A DNA stretch of 64,000 nt from Microthyrium microscopicum (lineage: Eukaryota > Ascomycota > Dothideomycetes > Microthyriales > Microthyriaceae): positions 507,333 through 571,332 of the forward strand of contig MU004230.1 in assembly GCA_010405405.1 (NCBI GenBank), given 5' to 3'. Under the pieces are notes generated by a model. It was not told the origin of the DNA. It did not search any database and saw only the letters and a program-made list of their open reading frames with translations. Within the stretch, counting starts at the first letter, position 1. Each line of letters starts with the position of its first letter. Made by a program: the position numbers and the translations under genes. Positions 1 to 11,360 of this stretch are shown here, in pieces.

Positions 1-946
1 GTATGGATGAAGGTACCACACAACAAGTGCGGAGTGAACAGGGGCGTCTTGGGACAAGCCATTTCGTTAAGCGCCACAACGTTACACTGAGGATAAAAAC
101 TTATGGACTGCCTGATTGAGCACGCATTGCATGTTACCTTGCCGAACCATGAACAATGCTGGTTCAGAATCATACCAGCATCACGGTCATGCAAACGAGA
201 CTTCGAAGATATTTCTGCCAGTGCTCTATCAAAGCCTGAACTCACATTGAATTATTAGCACAAGAACTGCTCGAATCCATTCTATATATTGCGGTTTAAC
301 AGTCTTGAATATTGTCTCATAGGCTGATTAAGTGGCTGTGTTTTAAGGGGTAACATTTGATCAGGCTGTGTGATAGGGCTCACTGGTACTGTGCGCTGTA
401 GATTTTGATACCTACTATGTAAATATCAGCCATTGGAAACAACGGGTTGTTTCTGGATCGTAGAAGTAGCTACAAAAGCTATGTGTTTTACCAGAACGCA
501 ACGCATGAGATAAAGCACTCGGCCAATCAATTGGCGTTGCAATAGCTGTGTGAAGCCTTATTTGGTTTCGCAGTAAGATGCATCTCAGCTCAGGTTGGAG
601 TACCTTGTTTCTAAATGTTCTAGAAAGCTTCCTAAGAGTTTAAGCAACAATAGTATGGAATTTGTTTGCTCCCAAGCATTCCCTATCGCCCGAAAGGACG
701 CAACACAGTAGCCGGGTGGGGATCGGCATATGGATTAAACCAGACCGATAGCTTGCAGCAAAACACAATCACGATATCGGCCGCAGAGAAAGGTATCCAC
801 TGACTCACATCTAACTTACTCTTACTACTTTTGGTCACTGATAAGCTTCATTTTATAGAGAGTCGACGAAAACAGGAAGCAACCCAATCTGAACTTCTTA
901 AATACTCCTACCATTGAATCGTCATACACTGATACTCGGCGCCACA
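1..946. other. intergenic, no gene seen
   Basis: No convincing coding frame, RNA gene or repeat is visible. The last ~150 bases before the first gene probably hold its promoter and 5' leader. Confidence 0.5.
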
Positions 947-2884
947 ATGGCTTCCACCACTAAACCTATGTACCACTTTCCATCACGACGAAGCGTCGTC
1001 CACAGTCTCAAAGGCATCGTATCATCCAGCCAGCCTATAGCCAGCCAAGTCGGCGTTCGAATCCTCGAACAAGGCGGTAATGCTGCTGTATCTACCCTCC
1101 TTTGCGCCTCTTCAATCCACCATACTGACAATCTTTCAGGATGCCGCCGTCGCCGTCGCCGCAGTGCTTAATCTCACTGAACCAAACAGCTGTGGTATAG
1201 GCGGCGACATGTTCTGCATGTTTTACGACGCTTCTAACGGCAAAATCCGCGCGCTCAACGGCTCCGGTCGCAGCGCCGCCAACTCGTCGCTTGAGAGCAT
1301 TCGCGCGGACCTGGGTATTCAGGAAGGCCGTATTCCAACGACGAGTGTGCATTCAGTCACGGTACCTGGAGCAGCGGCGGGATGGGTAGACACGGTAGAA
1401 AAGTTTGGGAGTGGAAATTTGAGTTTGGCGGAGGTGTTGGCACCCGCAATTCGATTGGGCGAGGAGGGATATCCGATCTCTGAGATTGCTGCTTATTCGG
1501 TATGTGTTCCACTTTCGATTGGGGGAGGTCTGGTACTAATATGGTGTTTCAGTGGAACAAGAGTGAGAAGCGGATAAAGGAGGCGTCGATGTTTGGGCAT
1601 GAGCTTTTGAAGCCTGATACACATGCGGAGGGCGGATATCGGGCCCCAAAGGTAGGTGAGATCATGACGAATCGGACGTTGGCACATACGTTCAAGCAAG
1701 TTGCGAAGCATGGCAAGGCTGGGTTCTATCAAGGATCTGTGGCTCATGCGATTGTCAAGGAGACGACGAGACAGGGTGGCCATTTGACACTGGAGGACCT
1801 CAGGTCTCATGGCGATGCTGGAAGTGAGGAGACGGAGCCGATATCTATACGTCTAACTGCTCTGGGCGTAAACGCTGATAGGGGAGGTCTCAATGTCTAC
1901 GAACATATGCCCAATGGTCAAGGAATCGTAGCGCTAATGTCGCTGGGCATAATACAAGAGCTTGAGAAAACGGGACAGATCAAGAAATGGTCGATATCAG
2001 AACACAACAGCGTGGAGTAAGCACAACACCCCCATCCCAGCCCAGCCTAACCCGTACTAACATGTCTCTCCAGCCATCTACACCCAGTGATCGAATCCCT
2101 CCGGCTGGGCTTCGCCGACGCCCACTGGTACGTAACCGACCCCAACGTCATCTCCGTCCCAACAGCAGAGTTGCTATCACCAGCCTACCTCTCCACCCGC
2201 GCCGCTCTCTACAAATCCACCACCGCCCTCCCTCAAGACCTCACCCACGGATCCCCCGCCCTCTCCTCCAGCGACACCGTCTACTTCAGCGTCGCCGACG
2301 AAGCTGGCAACGCCTGCAGTTTCATCTTCAGCAACTATCTCGGCTTTGGATCCGCCATCGTCCCACCCGGCTGCGGCTTCACTTTACAAAACCGCGGCTC
2401 AAACTTCAACATTCCAGCACCAGGCTCGTCGCATCCGAATGAATATGCGCCATCCAAGAGGCCATATCATACGATTATTCCGGCATTAGCGACACATGCG
2501 GATACGGGCGAGTTGGCGCATGTGCTGGGTGTGATGGGTGGGTTTATGCAGCCGCAGGGACATGTGCAGGTTTTGTTGAATATGCATGTATTTGGGATGG
2601 ATGAGCAGAGTGCGTTGGATGCGCCGCGTATTTGTATTGGGGAGGGGATGCCTGATGCGGATGGGACGGTGAAGGGGATGATTATCTCGGTGGAGGAGGG
2701 TATACCGGAGGAGACGATAGAGGGTTTGAAGAAGCTGGGACATGAGGTTGTTTTGGTGACGGGACACGATAGGAGTACGTTTGGACGGGGGCAGGTTATT
2801 ACGAAGAGAGTGGATGGAGGACGAGTGGTGTGGAGTGCTGGGAGTGATCCGAGAGCAGATGGGGCGGCGATGCCGGTTGTTTAG
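947..2884 (+). CDS. gamma-glutamyltranspeptidase-like hydrolase
   Basis: Member of the N-terminal nucleophile gamma-glutamyltranspeptidase family, which hydrolyses or transfers the gamma-glutamyl group of glutathione-type substrates after self-cleavage. Four exons, 947-1087, 1140-1499, 1553-2016 and 2074-2884, join in frame to 591 residues, a normal length. The N-terminal half shows the family block GGNAADAAVAVAAVLNL and a glycine-rich GIGGD stretch. The probable catalytic threonine is T390 in the segment DTVYFSV, which would start the small subunit; NYLGFGSAIVPPG follows, where the family places its oxyanion loop. No clear signal peptide follows the ATG at 947, so a cytosolic enzyme of the bacterial YwrD-like branch is possible. 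The start was chosen because the upstream frame opens only with a TTG. It converges with the phosphatase gene downstream, about 200 bp between stops. The family is clear; the substrate is inferred. Confidence 0.9.
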
Positions 2885-3085
2885 AGATCTAAGATGTGAT
2901 TATGAATACCATTGGGTGGGTCGACAGCGTTGTGTAGCGATATGTATGGCCGTATCGATGTCCAGGAGGACTGTATCGTTATCAGAACGACTCGAGAGAA
3001 CTGGACTACTAGATGCCATATTCGGGAGTTGTCGACCAACGACTTGAACTTTTGAACAATTATTATGTTTTCGTCTATAGTATAT

Positions 3086-4093
3086 CTAAAACTCAAAGTC
3101 AAGCTTGCTAGAGGGTATCTCAACCAACGCTTTAGGTATTATTTCAACAGATATGTTCTTGACAATCTGATCAACCTCCTCAGGTGAAAAGTCTAGCTCA
3201 CCCTGGAGCCATCCTCTTGCTCCATTGCGTTTGCCATCTCCATACTGTAAATTGAGAGACTTGTTGAACTCTTCCATCGTCTTCATGTTCACACTTCCTA
3301 GCTGAAGGACACCAGGCTGATCATAAGCGTTCTCACCCAACCAAGCTTTGAGATTCTTAATGAGCAGCTCGCGGTCTCGCTCAGTGCCCAGCCTCGTGAG
3401 CATATAGTCCTCTGCTATGACATGCACTGGGCAATCCGTCAGATTGAAGAGCAGCGCAGCCAGTACACCGGTTCTATCTTTGCCAGCTGTCCGAGTAGTA
3501 AGCATACACTGCGAAGTTGCACAATGATATTACTCACCAGTGCAATGGAACAAGAACGGCCGCCGAGGATTATCGCGAATAAACTCAAACACCAGCTTGA
3601 AGATCGCACCCTGCACACGTAACACATCTCCATAAATCTTCATAAACCCATCTAGGCCATCATTCGCCACAAAATCCGCCGGATCAATCTGCTGCGGTGG
3701 TACTTCTGGCGGCACCCACACGGTTGTAACACCAGTCACCTCCGGACTTGGATCACGCAACCTCTCCTTCTCCACACGAAGATCGAAGATCGTATGTATT
3801 TGGCACACATCGCGCAGAAAAGCCAAGTCATCTGGTTTCATTTTGTGCAGCGTACCTGACCGGTAACAGAGTGCGGGCCGAACCGTAGAGCGTTCCAAGG
3901 AACCAATGTCACGCAGATTCAGGGCGCTAGCAAGCGGAATGAAAGGCGGGCTGGTAATAGCAACTGCCAACTCATGTTCGTCAATGGCGGCAGTGATTGG
4001 TGTGTGGGCTAGATTTAGGAGGTTGCTGTATTCTTTAGGCATGCTGGCCCAGGCGGTGTGTGCTGGCTTGGGGTTGGTTAGGAGATGAGCCAT
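3086..4093 (-). CDS. protein tyrosine/phosphoinositide phosphatase (Y_phosphatase3 type)
   Basis: Two exons, 4093-3538 and 3486-3086, give 318 residues. The Cys-X5-Arg phosphatase signature reads HCTAGKDRTG with nucleophile C184 and R190; the 51-bp intron splits the codon of A186 inside this loop. The N-terminal part carries the block NLRDIG and the later CYRSGTLHKM, both typical of the fungal/bacterial tyrosine phosphatase family related to LipA and MptpB. These enzymes dephosphorylate tyrosine or phosphoinositide substrates; which applies here cannot be told. No signal peptide or membrane segment is seen, so a cytosolic location is likely. It is divergent from the beta-lactamase-like gene with about 470 bp between start codons. 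Confidence 0.88.
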
Positions 4094-4561
4094 TGTGAGG
4101 GGCGCCTCGGACGAGACAATTTTATAGCTTTTGCGTGTGTTGAACGAAAGTAGGAGCCTAAAGCTTGGTATTCCAGAATGTTTTTAAATAGATTGGGTGG
4201 TGCCTGGTGTACGAAGTGATCGCATTGAATACGATGAAAAGGAGGTTGTTGGCCTCGCCAGGGGTAGAGTAGATTGAGTGCTTTGCGTTGAGGTTGAAGT
4301 TGGAAGAGGGGTGAAGAAAGAGACCTTACCGGAAGAAATCTGCAAGTAGTTACATCCTGGATCCATTTTGTCTATAAAAATCTTTGTGCCGGTGATGTGG
4401 TTGGGTTCCCTGCGTAAAATATGTCTTCTTTTGGTGCCACTGCGTCAGACCGCATCCGAGATGCACAAAACTCCATGCTATTCCCTATTCGGATCTCCCA
4501 ATTCTCCGACTTGTAACTCTCTTGTGGTTCTCAAATTTGACTTTTTGATGTCAGATGAATC

Positions 4562-5725
4562 ATGTTGAAGACTGCAATATGGCTTACAGTGCTCTATTAT
4601 GTGACCTCGGTTTTTGCCAGCCAGATACCATTGCTGGCTGATGGGCCTCGCAGCGTACAGTACATCGATCATGTCGAGTTCAACTCCACGATCAAAGCTT
4701 TCATGATTGAACGTAATATTCCTGGACTCAGTCTGGCCATTTTCGACAAATCAGACATTGTATACGCAGCTGGCCATGGCTATGCGAAGATGGCAATAGA
4801 GCTGGTTAACACATACCATCGCTTCCGGCTGGCCAGCATATCCAAAAGCATCACAGCAATCTCTATCATGCATCTTGCCGACAAGGGAAAGCTCAATTTG
4901 ACAAATACCGTCTTCGGGTCAAAGGGAATCCTCAAGTTCAAATACGGCACTAAACCATATACAGAATGGGAAGAAGCCATCACTGTCCAACATCTCCTCG
5001 AACACTCATCAGGTTTCGTCAATAGCGACATGTGCGGAACGGACTGTGATCCCACATACTTCCCACGATTCAGGGCTTTGGATCAATGGCAGCTGATATC
5101 AACGCTGCTGGACGAGTACGATCCGAGCCATGAGCCAGGCACATTTGCTGATTACTCAAACTTTGGATACTTCATTCTTGGACGCATTGTTGAGCAAGTA
5201 TCAGGTACATCACCATACGAGACCTATGTCCGCGAAAAGATCCTGCGCCCACTCGGTGTGGTCGATATGCGGATAGCTACAGATCAGCGCAGAAACCACG
5301 AAGTCGTCTACTATGCCGGAGCAGACGAAGATGACCCATATGAATTTCATGTTTCGCGGCGTGACAGCGTAGGCGCGTGGATTGCGACTCCCGTTGATCT
5401 GCTGCTCATATCAAAAGCAATCGGTGGATTCGCTGGCCAAAAGCAGCTACTAAGTGACAGTGTAAGAGTCGCCATGTTCAATGAGACTGGTGTTCCAGAT
5501 TCTCACTTTGCCAAAGGCTGGACCGTTAATGTTACGGATGGGCGAATAAGAGCGGCATGGAAAGATGGAAGCTATCAGGGAACAAGTTCGATGCTATATC
5601 TCGATTTTGAACGCAACATATCGTGGGCCGCGGTCGCTAATAGGATGATCAAGACTGAAGGGGATTTTGACGGGTCGAGAGATTTGACAACCTTGGTCAA
5701 CGGGTTAATATCAAAATGGAAATAA
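4562..5725 (+). CDS. secreted beta-lactamase-related serine hydrolase
   Basis: Intronless gene of 387 residues beginning with a hydrophobic signal peptide (about residues 1-19). The serine beta-lactamase/transpeptidase fold is shown by the S-x-x-K motif S92-I-S-K95 and the Y-x-N motif Y198-S-N200, followed by the usual FGYFILGRIVEQVSG helix. The third K/H-T-G motif is not canonical; a QGT near residue 340 may take its place. Fungal members of this family act as esterases, lactonases or peptidases and are common in secreted or secondary-metabolite contexts; the substrate cannot be inferred. Several N-x-S/T sites fit secretion. There is no obvious functional link to its neighbours. Confidence 0.88.
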   Translation: MLKTAIWLTVLYYVTSVFASQIPLLADGPRSVQYIDHVEFNSTIKAFMIERNIPGLSLAIFDKSDIVYAAGHGYAKMAIELVNTYHRFRLASISKSITAISIMHLADKGKLNLTNTVFGSKGILKFKYGTKPYTEWEEAITVQHLLEHSSGFVNSDMCGTDCDPTYFPRFRALDQWQLISTLLDEYDPSHEPGTFADYSNFGYFILGRIVEQVSGTSPYETYVREKILRPLGVVDMRIATDQRRNHEVVYYAGADEDDPYEFHVSRRDSVGAWIATPVDLLLISKAIGGFAGQKQLLSDSVRVAMFNETGVPDSHFAKGWTVNVTDGRIRAAWKDGSYQGTSSMLYLDFERNISWAAVANRMIKTEGDFDGSRDLTTLVNGLISKWK

Positions 5726-6743
5726 CCATGATTTAGCACAGAAACGTTAATAAACCACAATTAAAGCACGCTGCAATTGAACCAAAACAAAGCACGATAT
5801 ACGTGTATACCAAAGCAATGGTTTGCTTGAAGTGATTTGCGGTTTCCTGCAGCTTACCGAGAAGCTGGTGAGATCTGTCCCAGTCTTCTGGAGAGTTCTA
5901 TGTTCCCCCAGGGGAAGAATGGATTACTACTCGTGCTGATGACTGTGCTGAACAAGGCAAAAATAGATGAAATGGTCAAGTAAGACAGCTTTTGCCGCTG
6001 GTGGCACATCTCGCAAGGGATGCCAAATTGTAAACAAAGTCGAAAGTTGGGCACAAACATGAGAAGAGTCGGGATGGAGTTCCTCCAGCTTGCAAATGCA
6101 CAAAGTGAAAAACAATCAGGCGCCACTCTCTCACAGTACCAAATTGGGAAGTCTTAGTGGCTGATGGAAGATGGTCGAAAACTCTGGAAGCGAAGGAAGA
6201 GGCCGTGTGTCCCAAACGGGTTACGCTCTTAATCTCTACCACCAAAAAGTTCAGGCTACGCCCCCAACGACTCAACTACTCCCCACTGCAACAACATCGG
6301 ACACAGCCCTGATCACTTTTTACATCCGCCGCTTCTTCCCCTCCAACTATCATCTCAGTTGCTCCTACGACCTCTTCAACTGTAAAATACCTTCATCTCT
6401 CCATCCTATTGCGACGGGTAAGTGCATTACTCTCACTTGCTGAAAAATCAGCACTCCCCAGTCCCGACGGCTGAACCCGCAGCCGTATTTATCAGTCGCC
6501 GATTCCCCTGCATCCCAGCCTACCAATATCTGCGGCTACCAAGCTCTGCTCTTCAACTGCTAACTGGTACAATCTTTAGACTGCTACGTCCTCAAGACCC
6601 ACGTTCCTAGATCCTGCGTTTCCAAGGGCCTACTATATCTTCAAAACCCAAACTTAGAGCACCGCAATCCGCAAATCAGCCCAACAGTTTACTTTACCAA
6701 GTCGTCGCCTGCATTCTATATCTAGACCACCCAAATCGTTACA
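5726..6743. other. intergenic, no gene seen
   Basis: Holds the 3' end of the hydrolase gene and a pyrimidine-rich stretch from about 6250 that is probably promoter and 5' leader of the DnaJ gene. Short open frames here look random. Confidence 0.45.
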
Positions 6744-8167
6744 ATGGTTGCCGATACAAAGATGTACGATGTGCTCGGGGTATGGAACCGCTACTAGATT
6801 GCCACAATCGTTGTTGTTAACACTTACAGGTTCCCCCAACTGCCGATGAGGGCCAGCTGAAGTCTGCCTATCGAAAGGGCGCACTTAAATTCCATCCTGG
6901 TATGTACGAACTGTTACATTGTCTCGACTATGCTAATCATCAACAGACAAGCACCGTGAGCCTGCCAAGAAGGAAGAAGCAGAACACAAGTTCAAGGAAT
7001 TATCACACGCATACGATATCCTATCCGACCCTCAGAAACGCCAAATATACGACCAATATGGCGAGGAAGGCCTTGAACAAGGCGGTGGAGGTGGAGGCAT
7101 GGCTGCCGAAGATTTGTTTGCACAGTTCTTTGGCGGCGGTGGAGGAGGAGGACCCTTCGGAAGCATGTTCGGTGGCGGGGGACCAAGTCGTCCACAAGGC
7201 CCTATGAAGGCCAAAACCATCATTCATGTCCACAAGGTCAGCCTCGAGGATATCTACAAGGGCAAGGTCTCGAAACTCGCTCTCCAAAAGTCTGTCATCT
7301 GCCCCAAGTGCTCCGGCCTCGGCGGCAAAGACGGCGCGGTCAAGAAGTGTAATGGCTGTGATGGACGAGGTGTCAAGACGATGATGCGACAAATGGGCCC
7401 TATGATTCAACGATTCCAGACTGTCTGCCCCGACTGTAATGGTGACGGGGAGATCATCAAGGATAAGGATCGCTGCAAGCAGTGCAACGGCAAGAAGACC
7501 ATCGTTGAACGTAAGGTTCTCCACGTCCATGTTGACCGCGGTGTCCGCTCTGGTACAAAGATCGAATTTAGAGGCGAGGGCGATCAAATACCAGGCGCTG
7601 AACCTGGTGATGTGGTATTCGAGATTGAGCAGAAACCACATACTCGTTTCGAGCGGAGAGACGACGATCTCTACTATCAAGCGGACATTGATCTTCTCAC
7701 TGCTCTTGGTGGTGGCAAGCTCAACATTGAGCATCTTGACGACCGATGGATCACCATCGAAATCATCCCCGGCGAGGTTATCGCCCCTAGTAAGTATCTC
7801 CAAGTCTCTACATTGCAGATTTGGGTTTTAACGAATTCCAGACTCCATCAAGGTCGTACGCGGTCAAGGTATGCCATCATACCGTCATCACGACTTTGGC
7901 AACCTATATATTCAATTCAACGTCAAGTTCCCGGAGCATCTCGGCTCAGAGGAGAACCCCTTCACACCCGAAAAAGTTGCCATGCTCGAAAGCATCCTTC
8001 CTCCTCGCGTTGAGCCTACAGCTATCCCAGCAGATGCCATGACCGATGACTCTCTCGTACTAGAAGAACTCGACCCAACACGGGAGCAAGCTCGCATGCG
8101 AAGCGCCCTAGACGATGACGACGAAGAGATGGGCGGTGGAGAGCGCGTACAATGCGCAACGCAGTAA
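6744..8167 (+). CDS. type I (class A) DnaJ co-chaperone, Ydj1-like
   Basis: Hsp40 that stimulates Hsp70 ATPase and delivers unfolded clients. Exons 6744-6779, 6830-6899, 6947-7789 and 7842-8167 give 424 residues. The order is J domain with the HPD motif at residues 34-36 (the Asp codon is split by intron 2), a Gly/Phe-rich linker, four CxxCxGxG-type zinc repeats ([24 protein letters not shown], and a degenerate fourth CKQCNGKK), then the client-binding C-terminal domains. The last four residues are CATQ, a CaaX box of the type farnesylated in yeast Ydj1 (CASQ), implying anchoring at the ER or mitochondrial surface. The first exon is only 12 codons. A long antisense frame overlaps it and is considered a codon-bias shadow. 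Yeast YDJ1 orthology is likely but not proven here. Confidence 0.95.
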
Positions 8168-8686
8168 ATGCTCAACATTCAAGAGTAGATCAAAAGGCTT
8201 CGATGGTCATGGGAATTGACAGTAATGGAGAAGACTCTTTATCACTATTCATCACGAAAATCAAAACCCTCCAAAAGCGGCGTTGACATGTCAGACCAAT
8301 TGCTGCCTGTCGATCCAGATTTCCAAGATTGATAGAACTACTTTGATGTAGTTCTAATTAGAGATGAGAAAACCGGCGTCAATGGGCTGTGTACGGGTAT
8401 GAATGGCATGTTTTAATCCTTGGGTTTGGTCCTCTTTTTGCCTTGATCAGCATGGCATAGTTACAAGGTCTTTTTCAAGTTAGTTCTTTGTTTTTTCCCA
8501 GAAATGGGAAAGCAAAGTGTGTTTTTTCAATAGACTAATATTGATTTTTTGTTTGGATTTGTGTACGAGTACAGAACAGTTTGTCTCAGTGTGTCCTTCC
8601 TCTCTCATCATTCGAGCATCAACAAGTTACGGGTCTTCCTCTCTCTGTACTAGCTAGCTATGAACAGTGATGGCTTGGCTTCCGAT
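8168..8686. other. intergenic between convergent genes
   Basis: Only 3' untranslated sequence of the DnaJ gene and of the metallothionein-like gene is expected; T-rich stretches around 8480-8560 could act in 3' end formation. No coding frame seen. Confidence 0.4.
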
Positions 8687-8844
8687 TTACATGACGACGC
8701 AAGAGCAGTATTCCTGGAGGGCTTGTTAGCTTGTGAGCAGGGAAATTAAGTAGGATAACGGACCTCGATACCGCAGCACTCGCAGCCCTCAGAGCAGCCG
8801 CATGGCTTGGCTGGCTTGAATGGCTTGAAGGTCTTTGGCTCCAT
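8687..8844 (-). CDS. metallothionein-like 35-residue Cys-rich peptide
   Basis: Small gene found by direct reading. Exon 1 is 8844-8764 and exon 2 is 8713-8687, separated by a 50-bp intron (8763-8714) with a good GCTAAC branch site and CAG acceptor. The product has 35 residues and seven cysteines at positions 15, 17, 21, 23, 24, 30 and 32, arranged as CGC..C.CC..C.C after a Lys/Pro/Phe-rich 14-residue head (EPKTFKPFKPAKP). Seven cysteines in C-x-C and C-C pairs recall fungal copper metallothioneins such as the short Neurospora one, although the spacing differs. No signal peptide, so it would be cytosolic. The donor (GTCCGT) is weak; without splicing the frame would end at residue 31 with only five cysteines. 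Likely role: buffering copper, zinc or cadmium; this is inference from cysteine content. Confidence 0.7.
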
Positions 8845-10507
8845 TTTGAAGTGTCGTTTTGGAATCGGCTATATCAAACAGTCAAGTTAGTCGAACGTCG
8901 CTATAGCCATTTGAGGAGTTCACGATGTGCTTGGTGGAGAGCTTCAAGCTGTCCCACTATAGCACTTGGCAACCCACTTGGCGTACGCATTGTGGGGCTT
9001 TCAGGGTCCAAGAACTCCCATAGGCAACCATTGAAGGGTCCAAAGTTGATGTTTGAGTGGGGTCTAACGAACCTTTTGTTATCGTGTATGAACAGAAGTT
9101 CTAGCGTCACTGTCAGTTTTGGAAGCTCCGTTGGGGCAGATTGAACATACGAGATTGGAGGCAAAGTGTGAGGATCGTGGGATGGTTCAGATACATAGAT
9201 GGGCTTGGCTGAGGGTTTAAATACATCCGGTGGGCCAGAATCAATCACGTGGAGTCAGTTTCGTTCCTTCTTAATCTGCTTAATGCAGGAAGGTAACTGC
9301 TTGTCAGCTCAGCTTTTACTTCCTAGGCCTGGCTTGCCTGGCCGCGTTTTTGATGATTGATCCACATTCTACTCGTTTTACTGGCTATGTAGATTGGAAG
9401 CGTGGGTGGTTATTGGTTCGCAGATGCTGCATGGTTGGGCGTTTTGTGTTGCATGAGAATTGAATTGATGACCTGCGGGGTTCTGTTCTTTGCTTTCCTT
9501 CTTCATCCCCTGGCCTGGCCCCCAGAAGCGGGATGCATATGGATTGGTTAGGATTTCGGCAGATTGATTGCGGGCTTGAGCTTCAATGAGGCGCAGTTCA
9601 ATATCTTAAGGGCGGTGCGGGATAGATACGAAGAGGCATGCAGTAGGGAAGGGAGATAGAGTAGCCATGTGTTGCTGTCCAGTGTCGGTACCAGTACTGC
9701 TCAGAAACGCTAGTGATCGGTTTGGCGGGATACAAAGCTTACATGCTACAACTACTACCGTAGTAGACCAGTAGGTAGCCAAGCGGTGAAGAAGAATTGA
9801 AAGAGATCGAATACGGTAGGCTCATAAGAGGTATTACCTTTGCGCAACGTCAGGTTGTGCCAACCGATGGACAGAATAGCTGGCGTTCTCCCAGCAGCTT
9901 CGTTGACTGCCATGAAAAGCTTTGATTGAAAGCGGATTTGTTTCAATTGCATTCGATAGAATTTAGAATGTCCACGACTGAACATCCTGTATTAAATAAA
10001 GCACTTAACAGCAGAGCGTTTTGTATGGGAGCTATCAAGGTCGATGGAGGTAGACCTGGTATTTGTCTAGGTATCGGTTGGTAATTTATGCATCCCTTAA
10101 CAACATTTGAACGACTTCAAGCTTTCATCCTCAGCGTATTAAGTCAAGGTTATCAAGTGGTTTTCCCTCCAGTGATCACTATTGTCATCCAAGTATTTCC
10201 ATTCGGAAAAGATGCATGAATCAGCTTGCAAGGGTGCCATTCTCACCCAACACCCCCGACATACACTCGCATCAGTAGCTATCCTCAATTAATCACGAAA
10301 CTGCGCTCTGAGGCTTAAACATTTGCATCAAGAAAACCATTCGGTACAACTTATAAGAACGAGTGAAGTCCTGGCGAGGATCAGCAGAGCCTCAGCCTCC
10401 AATGATGTCCGCTGTTGACAACGCCAATCGGCTCCAAAGGTACATATACATGAAAATGTATCTGCCGTCTTTAACCTTTTCTTGCTCGAATTCCTCCCTC
10501 GAAAATC
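8845..10507. other. long intergenic region with a TATA-like box
   Basis: About 1.7 kb without a supportable gene. A minus-strand TATTTAAA at 9223-9216 could be the core promoter of the metallothionein-like gene, which would then have a long or spliced 5' leader. The rest shows only short random frames. Confidence 0.4.
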
Positions 10508-11360
10508 ATGGCGACTTATTACCTTAACCACAAAAACATACTCGGCAAGTCAGCCAGTATCCCTTGCGGCGTCACGAACAGCACAACTCCATATGTGCCA
10601 TGCTGCGTAAAGGGCGACACGTGCATGAGTGATGGCATTTGCCAATACACACATAGCCTGGCAGGAGGAACAGGATTTTACGTCTCCGACTGTACAGACG
10701 CGACCTTTGGAGCCTCAACCTGTAAAAAAGCTTGCTGTATGCTATTTCCCATCAACATGGACGAAGTCACAATCAAATGCTAATCGCGCAATAGCCTCCA
10801 ACCCCGTCTCTGATATCGTCTACGACGCCACGACTGGCGTATGGCAATGCTGTTCATATCCTGCTACAACAGGAACTCCCGTCCTTAACTGCACGGCACC
10901 GACGAACGAACGATTCTATGCGCCTGCGCCGGCGAATCTTGTGTCGGTACAGCAAATACCTTCGAACGGCCAGCCTACATACCTATCTGGTGTCGGGTCC
11001 GCGTCATCCACATCACCTGCATCTTCCTCTTCCTTATCGACGTCCACAGCTGCGACAACAACACCCGCTACCTCATCATCATCCTCTTATGGCCTTAGCA
11101 CAGGCACAAAGGCAGGTATAGGCGTTGGAACAGCAATATCGGTATTCGCTATTGTGGGTATCATCGCGTTCATAATCTTCAGGAAGAGTAAAAATGGCAA
11201 GTCTAGTGAGATGACCACTGTAGGGAATGGAAGCTACCCAGATCATTCGTGCGCAACTCATACACCGAAAGTAGCGGCAAGCACTGAGCCGCCGATGATA
11301 TATCAGAGCCATGAGTTGGATAGTGGAATGGAGCAAAGGCATGAGTTGGGTACAAGCTAA
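10508..11360 (+). CDS. Cys-rich single-pass membrane protein, fungal WSC/Ser-rich stalk type
   Basis: Two exons, 10508-10736 and 10795-11360, give 264 residues. The N-terminal ~125 residues are Cys-rich (patterns PCCVKGDTC and QCCSYPATTG) and resemble a common but uncharacterised fungal extracellular domain. A Ser/Thr/Ala-rich stalk (about residues 160-190) leads to one transmembrane segment, GVGTAISVFAIVGIIAFII, followed by a basic stop-transfer RKSKNGK and a cytosolic tail of about 55 residues. This layout fits a cell-surface sensor or adhesion-type protein. Oddly, the ATG at 10508 is not followed by a signal peptide and the nearby upstream ATGs (10450, 10456) are out of frame, so an additional 5' exon may be missing. 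Specific function unknown. Confidence 0.75.

Noticed and set aside
1046-1066. GTTCGAATCC, a tRNA B-box look-alike
   Set aside because: Falls inside exon 1 of the gamma-glutamyltranspeptidase gene (codons for VRIL) with no cloverleaf around it.
7021-7803. 260-codon open frame antisense to the DnaJ gene
   Set aside because: Overlaps conserved DnaJ domains; no domain recognised and no splice or start logic.
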